The translations under genes and the position numbers were made by a program. The notes under the pieces are model-generated. The model saw only the letters and a list, made by a program, of their open reading frames with translations, did not search any database and was not told the DNA's origin. A stretch of 5,099 nt of DNA, taken from a bacterium UBA3756 (GTDB lineage: Bacteria > Bacteroidota > Bacteroidia > Bacteroidales > Bacteroidaceae). Location of the stretch: positions 1 through 5,099 of the forward strand of contig DFGG01000180.1 of the NCBI GenBank assembly GCA_002371695.1. Reading direction: 5' to 3'. This document shows, one piece after another, positions 1-5,099 of this stretch (the first letter of the stretch is position 1; each line of letters begins with the position of its first letter).

Positions 1-709
1 CAGCATCCGAGGCAGCACTCGACTCCGTGCCATATTCCATGCCCACGGAGCATCCGGCATCGAACATGAGCTGTGCCACGGCCTTCTTGTTGGTCGTACC
101 ACTGCTGCTGTCGTATTTGTTGGACATCTTGCTCCAGTCGTAAGTGCTGTTGATGGTGACGTTCCTCGTCACTGCGCCCACCTTGTAGTGCCCCTTGCCC
201 CTGGCTTGCTGAGGGTATTCATAATACTTCATGATCTGAGCCATGGCCGTAGCCACGCATCCTGTCAGGCAACGTTCTTTGAGCACTTTGGGACAGTCGT
301 CGTTATAGGGCTCGGACTGATGCCAGAGGGTGTTAACGAAATTGGGAACGGCCACCATGCTACTGTGCGTTGTCAGCGGTGCCCCATTCGACAAGCGCGA
401 CGTCATCTGACGAAGCCACCAGCTGACGGCAGGAGGCATCTCCCCGGCACTGAAAGGCTCCAGCGAATAAGCCAGCACAGGGCGCTGAGCCACATCACGA
501 CTGACGACGGCAAAGCCCACGGCAGTATCACCTATCAGGGCCAACTGGTCGTTCTGATAGACTTCCATCAGATTCAACTCTCCTTCGGCACGTGTGGCGA
601 CACCTGCCAGCCGATGTGCTGCGATGTCACGCATCTGTTGTCCACTGCGGTTGCCTGCCACAGCACCCATCACCGTCGTGACCGCCAGCATCATCAATAG
701 TCCTCTCAT
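1..709 (-). CDS. C10 family (streptopain-like) secreted cysteine protease, N-terminal part
   Basis: The gene starts at 709 and stays open for 236 codons to the left edge, so its 3' part is missing. Residues 1-18 look like a signal peptide (hydrophobic stretch ending in AVA), which implies export. Residues about 20-105 resemble the Spi_C10 inhibitory prodomain, with the landmarks GFAVVSRD, PVLAYS and MPPAVSWWL. The mature enzyme begins around residue 120, with the family pattern W-x-Q-x-x-PYN-x-x-CP at 129-140 and LTGCVATAMAQIMKYY at 148-163; Cys151 is the expected nucleophile. YDWSKM (190-195) and the AVAQLMFDAG...YG block (210-227) are also typical. The catalytic His and the C-terminus lie outside the window, so activity and any sorting domain cannot be judged. 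The start sits directly against a heptamer repeat array. No promoter box is visible in the short gap, so it is probably read through from the upstream transporter gene. Confidence 0.9.
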   Translation of the reverse strand, partial: MRGLLMMLAVTTVMGAVAGNRSGQQMRDIAAHRLAGVATRAEGELNLMEVYQNDQLALIGDTAVGFAVVSRDVAQRPVLAYSLEPFSAGEMPPAVSWWLRQMTSRLSNGAPLTTHSSMVAVPNFVNTLWHQSEPYNDDCPKVLKERCLTGCVATAMAQIMKYYEYPQQARGKGHYKVGAVTRNVTINSTYDWSKMSNKYDSSSGTTNKKAVAQLMFDAGCSVGMEYGTESSAASDA

Positions 710-710
710 C

Positions 711-773
711 TTCAATCTTCAATCTTCAATCTTCAATGTTCAATCTTCAATGTTCAATGTTCAATCTTCAATT
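711..773. repeat. Heptanucleotide tandem repeat, nine units of TTCAATN
   Basis: Nine consecutive 7-bp units read TTCAAT followed by C, C, C, G, C, G, G, C, T on the plus strand. They fill 63 of the 65 bases between the transporter stop codon (775-777) and the protease start codon (707-709). On the minus strand the unit can be read as GAAGATT/GAACATT, and the protease ATG falls in a tenth, degenerate copy (GAAGATG, 713 down to 707). Each minus-strand unit carries a TGA, and because 7 is not a multiple of 3 these stops fall in all three frames. The array makes up most of the protease leader. Copy-number change by slippage is possible but inferred. Confidence 0.95.
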
Positions 774-774
774 C

Positions 775-2511
775 TCACCTGATACCCATACGAGCTTCCA
801 CCACGTTCACCACATAGTCGCCCAGTTTCTCACACTCGTTGATTAAGTCCATATAGATAGTACCCACGGCGTAGGTATACTCATGGTTGTTGATGTCGTT
901 GATGTTCTGAGCCTTCAACTGGTTACGGTAGTTGTTGATCTCATGCTCGATGTTGAATGAGCGATTCACGTCGAACGACTCCTTACGTCCACCCATCAAG
1001 CGGTTCATCTGCGTCAGCGACTGGTCAGTCAATTCCATCATCTGGTGGATATGGTCATATTGCTTTTCGACGAAGTGGTCCTCCTTACCATTATATTTAC
1101 GCGAGATGGTACGGGCCATGTTGTAGCAGGCGTCTCCGATTGACTCCAACTCCGATATCTCGCGAAGCATGGCGCGGATCTTAGCCTTCGTGTCGTCGGA
1201 GAGGTGGGCATCGCTGACGGAGTCGAGATACTTGGCTATCTCCAGTTCCATATTGTCGGATATGCCTTCATACTTCTCGATGCGGGTGAAGAGCTTGTTG
1301 AAGTCACCGGCCTTGTTATCCTTCTTATTCGTGGCACTCGATGAGAGTACGAGCAGTTCCCTCACCATGCCGAACATGCGCTGCATACGCTCCGAGAACG
1401 ACTGTATCTCCTTCTGCGCCTCGAGTACCGAGAGCTCCGGGGTCTTCATGAAGCCGGCCGTGATGAAGTGCAGGCGGAAATCCTCTTCCTCATCCACTTT
1501 CTTGGGTTTGATCACCCAGCATACGAAACGCTCTATCTGCGGGATAAACCAGATGAGGATGAAGGTGTTGGCCACATTGAACGAGGTATGGAAGGCTGCC
1601 AGCACGAAGCTCAGCTTGGCGGCGTTGGCCAGGAACACACTGGTCTCCACGGCTTCCTTCTGCATCGTCACGTCGTAGCCTACCCAGCCGCACACCATAT
1701 CTATAAAGGGACGGAACACGAACAGAATCCAGATGACGCCAAACACATTGAAGAACATGTGGGCCAGTGCTGCCCTTCGAGCCTGGGTATTGGCCGAGAG
1801 GGCTGCCAGGTTGGAGGTGACGGTGGTGCCGATGTTCTCACCCATCACCAGCGCGATACCCTGATAGATGGGCAGTGCACCTGAGGAGCAGAGAATCATC
1901 GTGATGGCCATCACCGCTGCCGACGACTGTACGCAGAACGTCAGGATGCCACCCAACAGCAGGAAGATAAGCGTGGTCAGGAACGAGTCGGGGTCGAACG
2001 AGGCGAAGAAGTCGAGCAGCGCCTGATTCTCACCTAAGTGCATCTCCGTGCCCGTGGCGCGCAGCGTGCCCAATCCTAAAAGCAGGAACGACAGACCGAA
2101 GAGGAAGTCGCCGATGTAGCGGTACTTCTTCTGATAAATCAGGATGATGCCCAGGAAGAAAGCCGGATAGACGGCACTGGTGATGTCGAACGACATACCT
2201 GCCGACATGATCCATGCCGTGAGCGTCGTACCAATGTTGGCACCCATGATGACGGAGATGGCCTGAGCCAGCGTCAGCAGTCCGGCATTCACAAACGAGA
2301 CGGTCATCACCGTCGTAGCCGTAGAGGATTGCACGGATGCCGTCACCAGCATACCAGTAAGCATCCCCGTAAAACGGTTGGTAGTCATCGCACCAAGCAC
2401 GTGACGCAGCTGCGGACCTGCCATCTTCTGCAAGGCTTCGCTCATCGACTTCATACCGAACATCAGCAAAGCCAACGAGCCGAGCAGCTTGAAAATAATC
2501 CAAATTGACAT
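775..2511 (-). CDS. Na/Pi cotransporter family membrane protein with C-terminal PhoU-like domain
   Basis: This complete 578-residue protein is the usual length for bacterial NptA/YjbB-type symporters with a PhoU tail. These proteins move phosphate across the inner membrane, coupled to sodium in the characterised homologues. The two inverted repeats of the family are visible. The first has QSSTA at 61-65 and GANIGTT at 90-96; the second has QSSAA at 195-199 and GENIGTT at 224-230. Hydrophobic segments cover roughly 4-22, 47-75, 80-100, 112-150, 173-192, 196-222, 247-270 and 290-330. From about 360 to 575 the protein is polar and helical, with PhoU-like motifs ELESIGDACYNMAR (454-467) and ECEKLGDYVVNVVEAR (559-574). 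The start at 2511 gives a hydrophobic N-terminus directly, and an in-frame TAG lies two codons upstream. Transport direction (uptake or efflux) cannot be told from sequence. It probably shares a transcript with the protease downstream. Confidence 0.93.
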   Translation of the reverse strand: MSIWIIFKLLGSLALLMFGMKSMSEALQKMAGPQLRHVLGAMTTNRFTGMLTGMLVTASVQSSTATTVMTVSFVNAGLLTLAQAISVIMGANIGTTLTAWIMSAGMSFDITSAVYPAFFLGIILIYQKKYRYIGDFLFGLSFLLLGLGTLRATGTEMHLGENQALLDFFASFDPDSFLTTLIFLLLGGILTFCVQSSAAVMAITMILCSSGALPIYQGIALVMGENIGTTVTSNLAALSANTQARRAALAHMFFNVFGVIWILFVFRPFIDMVCGWVGYDVTMQKEAVETSVFLANAAKLSFVLAAFHTSFNVANTFILIWFIPQIERFVCWVIKPKKVDEEEDFRLHFITAGFMKTPELSVLEAQKEIQSFSERMQRMFGMVRELLVLSSSATNKKDNKAGDFNKLFTRIEKYEGISDNMELEIAKYLDSVSDAHLSDDTKAKIRAMLREISELESIGDACYNMARTISRKYNGKEDHFVEKQYDHIHQMMELTDQSLTQMNRLMGGRKESFDVNRSFNIEHEINNYRNQLKAQNINDINNHEYTYAVGTIYMDLINECEKLGDYVVNVVEARMGIR

Positions 2512-2514
2512 ATA

Positions 2515-2553
2515 CTATTTTTTTGATTTAGCTTCCCGTTGATGCCTCCTCAT
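2515..2553 (-). other. Possible 12-codon upstream ORF in the transporter leader
   Basis: On the minus strand an ATG at 2553 opens a short frame encoding MRRHQREAKSKK. It ends with TAG at 2517-2515, three bases before the transporter ATG at 2511 and in the same frame. It lies wholly inside the predicted leader downstream of the TATCTTTG box. The GAGGAGG that overlaps its start codon is a strong anti-SD match, but no start codon follows it at useful spacing. Leader peptide or chance are both possible. Confidence 0.25.
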
Positions 2554-2577
2554 TAACTGACTTGGCGAATTTAGGTG

Positions 2578-2585
2578 CAAAGATA
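2578..2585 (-). promoter_or_regulatory. Bacteroidetes-type -7 box for the transporter gene
   Basis: The minus strand reads TATCTTTG, an exact match to the Bacteroidetes -7 consensus TAnnTTTG. It would start transcription near 2571 and give a leader of about 60 bases before the transporter ATG. No good -33 TTTG lies at the right distance; the nearest candidate is TTAG at 2605-2602 with a 16-base spacer. The promoter is therefore supported by one element and by its position. Confidence 0.6.
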
Positions 2586-2628
2586 AGCAAAAAATTCGAA
2601 ACTAACGATACGTTTGCGCTTTTTTTGC

Positions 2629-2649
2629 ATCTTTGACTCCGTCGAAGAT
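2629..2649. repeat. Inverted repeat upstream of the kinase promoter
   Basis: Arms ATCTTTGAC (2629-2637) and GTCGAAGAT (2641-2649) are complementary at 8 of 9 positions, with the ninth a G·T, around a 3-base centre. The repeat lies in the divergent intergenic region between the -7 box of the transporter and the kinase promoter. It could be a regulator binding site, but chance is not excluded. Confidence 0.45.
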
Positions 2650-2660
2650 ACTCACGCTCG

Positions 2661-2688
2661 GAAAAATCCAAATAAAATTTGGTTTTTC
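2661..2688. promoter_or_regulatory. Inverted repeat overlapping the kinase -33 element
   Basis: Arms GAAAAATCCAAAT (2661-2673) and ATTTGGTTTTTC (2677-2688) pair along all 12 bases of the shorter arm if one extra T (2667) is bulged, with an AAA centre. The right arm contains the TTTG at 2678-2681 proposed as the kinase -33 element, so a protein bound here would occlude the promoter. CGCTCG flanks it on both sides as a direct repeat (2655-2660 and 2688-2693). An operator role is inference. Confidence 0.5.
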
Positions 2689-2709
2689 GCTCGCTTTTTC
2701 GTATCTTTG
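2678..2709 (+). promoter_or_regulatory. Bacteroidetes-type promoter for the nucleoside kinase gene
   Basis: TTTG at 2678-2681 is followed after 20 bases by TATCTTTG at 2702-2709. This matches the Bacteroidetes primary sigma factor consensus (TTTG at -33, TAnnTTTG at -7). Transcription would start near 2715, leaving an A/T-rich leader of about 24 bases with no Shine-Dalgarno sequence before the ATG at 2739. Confidence 0.8.
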
Positions 2710-2738
2710 CGGCATTAATTTACTAATAGCACTAGAAT

Positions 2739-4400
2739 ATGCAACAAACCGTAGAGATATTCTGCCGCAACAACGGGCAGACCATTCAGGTGCCTACAGG
2801 CAGCACCCTCGAAGAGACGTACAGACTACTGGACATGAAGATGGAGTACGGCCCCATCACAGCCAAAGTGAACAACAAGGTGGAGGGCATGCACTTCCGT
2901 ACCTACAAGCAGAAGACTGTCGAGTTCCTCGACATGCACTCTCCCAGCGGCATCCGCGCCTATACCCGCACCCTCTTCTTCATCCTGGCCAAGGCCTCAC
3001 ATGACCTGTGGCCGGAATGCAAAGTGTCGGTAGACATACCCGTCAGCAACGGCTACTACGTCAACCTGCGCCTCGGACGGCCCGTGACCCCCGACGACGT
3101 GGCCGAACTGCGACAGAAGATGCAGGAGATCATCAATGCCGCCATACCCATCCACCGCCACGAGACTACCACCGAGAAGGCCATACAGATGTTCCACGAC
3201 ATGGGGTCGGTCACCAAGGTGAAGCTGCTCCAAAGCACGGGACGGCTCTATACCACCTATTATGATATAGACGGCTACAACGACTACTTCTATGGCGCAT
3301 TGCTCACCAACACCTCGCAGATATACCTCTTCGGACTGGAATACTACTTCGACGGGCTGCTGCTGCGCATCCCCTCCACCGACAATCCCGCCAAGCTCGG
3401 TGCCTTCATGCGGCAGGACAAGATGTTCGAGATATTCAAGGAACAGCACCGCTGGCAGGACATCCTCAACCTGCGCACCATCGGCGACCTCAACGAGGCT
3501 ATACAGAAGGGCTTCGCACCACAGCTCATACAGATGAGCGAGGCACTGCAGGAGAAGAAGATTGCCGCCATCGCCGACGAGATCGCACGCAGCCGCAGCA
3601 TCAAGGTGGTGCTCATCGCAGGACCATCCAGCTCCGGCAAGACCACCACCTGCAAGCGACTCTCCGTACAACTGGCCGTCAACGGCATCAAGCCCATCGG
3701 CATCTCACTCGACGACTACTTCGTGGACCGCGACAAGACACCCCGCGACGAGAAAGGCGACTACGACTTCGAACACCTGCACGCCCTCAACCTCGAACTC
3801 TTCAACCAGCAGCTCAATGCGCTCTTCCGAGGCGAGGAGGTGGAGCTGCCACGCTACGACTTCCCCACAGGCACCAGTCAGATGAGCGGGCGGCGACTGA
3901 AACTCGAAGGCAAGGAGGTGCTGGTCATCGAAGGCATCCACGCCCTCAACCCCGAACTCACGGCCGACGTGCCCCAGGAGCAGATATTCCGCGTCTATGC
4001 ATCAGCACTCACTACCATCCGCCTCGATGCCCACAACTATATCCCCACTACCGACAACCGTCTGCTGCGCCGTATCATCCGCGACTACAAGTACCGTGGC
4101 GTATCCGCAGAGGAGACCATCCGCCGATGGCCTTCGGTGCGCAAGGGCGAGAATCGCTGGATATTCCCCTTCCAGGAGAATGCCGACGCCATGTTCAACA
4201 CCGCCATGCTCTTCGAACTGGCCGTCATCAAGAGTCAGGCTGAGCCGTTGCTCGAACAGGTGCCCGAGAACTGCGACGAGTATGCCGAGGCCTACCGCCT
4301 GCTGAAGTTCCTCCACTACATCAAGCCCATCCCCGAAACGCAGATACCGCCCACCTCACTCCTACGCGAGTTCCTCGGAGGCTCATCTTTTAAATATTAA
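2739..4400 (+). CDS. Nucleoside kinase: ThrRS-like N-terminal region fused to a uridine kinase domain
   Basis: This complete 553-residue protein has two parts. Residues about 1-60 look like a TGS-type fold, and 60-210 resemble the second additional domain of threonyl-tRNA synthetase, including the stretch IPIHRHETTTEKAIQMFHDM (136-155). The usual HxxxH metal-binding signature of that editing domain is not visible, so this part is probably not catalytic. Residues about 285-500 form a uridine kinase/phosphoribulokinase-type P-loop domain. It has Walker A GPSSSGKT (295-302), SLDDYF (323-328) where nucleoside contacts are expected, PRYDFPTG (371-378), and the Walker-B-like strand VLVIEGIHALNP (394-405). 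The expected reaction is phosphorylation of uridine/cytidine or a related nucleoside with a nucleotide triphosphate, in the cytoplasm. It is much longer than canonical Udk (about 210 residues), so the exact substrate is uncertain. The ATG at 2739 fits the promoter position. It appears monocistronic. Confidence 0.92.
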   Translation: MQQTVEIFCRNNGQTIQVPTGSTLEETYRLLDMKMEYGPITAKVNNKVEGMHFRTYKQKTVEFLDMHSPSGIRAYTRTLFFILAKASHDLWPECKVSVDIPVSNGYYVNLRLGRPVTPDDVAELRQKMQEIINAAIPIHRHETTTEKAIQMFHDMGSVTKVKLLQSTGRLYTTYYDIDGYNDYFYGALLTNTSQIYLFGLEYYFDGLLLRIPSTDNPAKLGAFMRQDKMFEIFKEQHRWQDILNLRTIGDLNEAIQKGFAPQLIQMSEALQEKKIAAIADEIARSRSIKVVLIAGPSSSGKTTTCKRLSVQLAVNGIKPIGISLDDYFVDRDKTPRDEKGDYDFEHLHALNLELFNQQLNALFRGEEVELPRYDFPTGTSQMSGRRLKLEGKEVLVIEGIHALNPELTADVPQEQIFRVYASALTTIRLDAHNYIPTTDNRLLRRIIRDYKYRGVSAEETIRRWPSVRKGENRWIFPFQENADAMFNTAMLFELAVIKSQAEPLLEQVPENCDEYAEAYRLLKFLHYIKPIPETQIPPTSLLREFLGGSSFKY

Positions 4401-4444
4401 CTCAAGTTTTCCACATCACCCGGTCTCATCTCTCTGAATTCCAT
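4397..4444 (-). other. Possible truncated gene start (15 codons, GNAT-like N-terminus)
   Basis: On the minus strand an ATG at 4444 opens MEFREMRPGDVENLS and stops with TAA at 4399-4397, overlapping the stop codon of the kinase gene on the other strand. AGGG lies a few bases upstream of the ATG, and a TAACTTTG promoter box lies about 20 bases upstream. The peptide resembles the first strand and helix start of GNAT acetyltransferases (pattern R-x-M-x-x-x-D-V-E). It may be what is left of a gene whose body was deleted, or a chance ORF; fifteen residues cannot decide. Confidence 0.2.
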
Positions 4445-4464
4445 ATACCCTGATTTAATGGCTG

Positions 4465-4472
4465 CAAAGTTA
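4465..4472 (-). promoter_or_regulatory. Minus-strand TAnnTTTG box facing the kinase 3' end
   Basis: The minus strand reads TAACTTTGCAGCC from 4472, closely matching the plus-strand korA box TACTTTTGCAGCC (4671-4683). No TTTG is found at the -33 distance, so only half of the promoter is seen. Transcription from here would start near 4458 and run antisense into the 3' end of the kinase gene. Confidence 0.35.
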
Positions 4473-4544
4473 CTACTTTTCTTGCAGAATAAGTATGCTG
4501 GAGGGGAAAATCCTTTGCAAATCAGCCGAAAAATGCCCAAAGTC

Positions 4545-4565
4545 ACACCATGCCTGGCACGGTGT
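4545..4565. promoter_or_regulatory. Near-perfect 21-bp palindrome upstream of korA
   Basis: Arms ACACCATGCC (4545-4554) and GGCACGGTGT (4556-4565) are inverted copies with 9 of 10 matches around a single central T. It is GC-rich in an otherwise AT-rich spacer and lies about 80 bases upstream of the korA -33 element. No T tract follows on either strand, which argues against an intrinsic terminator. A binding site for a dimeric regulator is the more likely reading, by inference. Confidence 0.55.
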
Positions 4566-4594
4566 TATCATGGAGGACAAGAAGAAATAGCGGA

Positions 4595-4616
4595 CTGCAT
4601 AAAACCTGCATATAAC
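4595..4616 (+). repeat. Tandem 11-bp direct repeat (CTGCATAWAAC, two copies)
   Basis: CTGCATAAAAC (4595-4605) is followed immediately by CTGCATATAAC (4606-4616), differing at one base. The 11-base period is close to one turn of B-DNA, so both copies present the same face. They lie 31 bases upstream of the korA -33 element, where an activator could sit. The role is inferred from position. Confidence 0.5.
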
Positions 4617-4647
4617 ATATCATGTACGCATTTTTATGCGAAAACGT

Positions 4648-4678
4648 TTTGCTGTTTCATAAAAAATAGGTACTTTTG
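4648..4678 (+). promoter_or_regulatory. Bacteroidetes-type promoter for korA
   Basis: TTTG at 4648-4651 and TACTTTTG at 4671-4678 are separated by 19 bases, matching the Bacteroidetes consensus. The start of transcription would be near 4685, giving an A-rich leader of about 35 bases without a Shine-Dalgarno sequence before the ATG at 4720. A 10-bp palindrome AAAACGTTTT (4641-4650) overlaps the -33 element, and a 5-bp hairpin CGCAT/ATGCG (4627-4640) precedes it; both may be incidental. Confidence 0.8.
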
Positions 4679-4719
4679 CAGCCGAAAAAGAGAAAGTTAG
4701 TAATAAACACTATAGCAAT

Positions 4720-5099
4720 ATGGCAGAAAAATTGGAAGTGAAGGAGTTGGATCAGGTTGTGGTCCGCTTCTCAGGAGACTCTGGCGACGGCATGCAGCTG
4801 GCCGGAAACATCTTCTCTACGGTCAGTGCCACCGTTGGTAACGGCATATCCACATTCCCCGACTATCCCGCCGACATCCGCGCCCCGCAAGGCTCGCTGA
4901 CGGGAGTATCAGGATTCCAGGTTCACATCGGTGCCGGAAAGGTATATACCCCCGGCGACAAGTGCGACGTGCTGGTAGCCATGAACGCCGCAGCCCTGAA
5001 AACACAGTACCGCTACGCCAAGCCCGGTGCCACCATCATCATCGACACGGACTCGTTCGGGCCGAAGGATCTGGAGAAGGCACAGTTTAAGACGGAGGA
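4720..5099 (+). CDS. korA: 2-oxoacid:ferredoxin oxidoreductase (probably 2-oxoglutarate), alpha subunit, N-terminal part
   Basis: An ATG at 4720 opens a frame that continues for 126 codons to the right edge. The visible part is the gamma-type domain fused to the N-terminus of KorA-like alpha subunits: VVVRFSGDSGDGMQLAGNIF (13-32), FPDYPADIRAPQGSLTGVSG (46-65) and VYTPGDKCDVLVAMNAAALK (75-94). These blocks are characteristic of the 2-oxoglutarate ferredoxin oxidoreductase branch, which makes succinyl-CoA and CO2 from 2-oxoglutarate and CoA while reducing ferredoxin, or runs in reverse in the reductive direction. The enzyme is cytoplasmic and needs a beta subunit (KorB) carrying thiamine diphosphate, usually encoded just downstream; that region is outside the window. 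Full-length proteins are about 600 residues, so only about a fifth is seen. Substrate assignment within the family is less certain than family membership. A strong promoter and upstream repeats suggest independent control. Confidence 0.88.
   Translation, partial: MAEKLEVKELDQVVVRFSGDSGDGMQLAGNIFSTVSATVGNGISTFPDYPADIRAPQGSLTGVSGFQVHIGAGKVYTPGDKCDVLVAMNAAALKTQYRYAKPGATIIIDTDSFGPKDLEKAQFKTE

Larger units (their letters stand above)
4401..4719. other. Non-coding region between the kinase and korA genes
   Basis: No credible full-length gene is present in these 319 bases. An 80-codon plus-strand frame (4458-4700) runs through the korA promoter and has no recognisable features, so it is not called. 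The region contains a minus-strand TAACTTTG box with a 15-codon ORF, a 21-bp palindrome, a tandem 11-bp direct repeat and the korA promoter. No GC hairpin followed by a T tract is seen after the kinase stop, so how kinase transcription ends is unclear. Confidence 0.8.

Noticed and set aside
188..700. 170-codon plus-strand ORF at the left end
   Set aside because: It lies opposite the C10 protease frame, which has clear family motifs; the plus-strand product is rich in His and Arg with no family resemblance.
711..773. CRISPR array
   Set aside because: The units are 7 bp with no spacers, so this is a simple tandem repeat.
594..782. Plus-strand ORF reading the heptamer array as FNVQSS-type peptide repeats
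   Set aside because: The peptide repeat is simply the array translated, the frame starts inside the protease gene on the other strand, and no promoter or start signal supports it.
1169..1678. 169-codon plus-strand ORF opposite the transporter gene
   Set aside because: It is a mirror frame of the transporter coding strand; the Ser-rich product has no recognisable features.
2997..3671. 224-codon minus-strand ORF inside the kinase gene
   Set aside because: It is antisense to a gene with clear motifs. Its low-complexity Val/Gly/Leu composition is what a C-rich coding strand gives when read backwards.
4545..4565. Intrinsic terminator for the kinase gene
   Set aside because: The hairpin is 145 bases after the kinase stop and is not followed by a T tract, so it does not look like a terminator.
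4458..4700. 80-codon plus-strand ORF between the kinase and korA genes
   Set aside because: It runs through the whole korA promoter and its upstream repeats, has no recognisable domain, and its composition looks random (scattered Cys, no coherent pattern). It has no promoter box of its own at a sensible distance.

Overview
This window looks like a chromosome segment from a Bacteroidales bacterium, probably Prevotellaceae-like. Three things suggest this. Two strong promoters match the Bacteroidetes pattern (TTTG, about 19-20 bases, then TAnnTTTG). The genes lack convincing Shine-Dalgarno sequences and have A/T-rich leaders instead. The gene content (C10 family protease, Na/Pi cotransporter with a PhoU tail, ThrRS-like/uridine kinase fusion, KorA-type oxidoreductase) is typical of gut Bacteroidales. 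The genus is inference.

Layout. On the minus strand, a phosphate/sodium symporter gene (775-2511) is followed, after a 65-base gap, by the 5' part of a secreted streptopain-like (C10) cysteine protease gene (1-709) that runs off the left edge. Almost the whole gap is a heptanucleotide tandem array (711-773) that reaches the protease start codon. From a divergent intergenic region (2512-2738), a nucleoside kinase gene (2739-4400) is transcribed to the right. This region holds a TAnnTTTG box for each direction, two inverted repeats and a 12-codon upstream ORF ahead of the transporter. A 319-base non-coding region (4401-4719) carries a near-perfect 21-bp palindrome, a tandem 11-bp direct repeat and a canonical promoter. 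It leads into the start of a 2-oxoacid (probably 2-oxoglutarate):ferredoxin oxidoreductase alpha subunit gene (4720 to the right edge).

How the genes relate. The transporter and the protease are probably co-transcribed, because no promoter box is visible between them, but no shared pathway is evident. The kinase and the oxidoreductase appear to be separate transcription units in nucleotide salvage and central carbon metabolism. I see no phage, transposon, CRISPR, tRNA or rRNA signature. I did not find a convincing novel multi-gene system. The most interesting signals are regulatory: the heptamer array at the protease start, the palindrome and phased direct repeats before korA, the hairpin overlapping the kinase promoter, and a possible truncated gene start facing the 3' end of the kinase gene.
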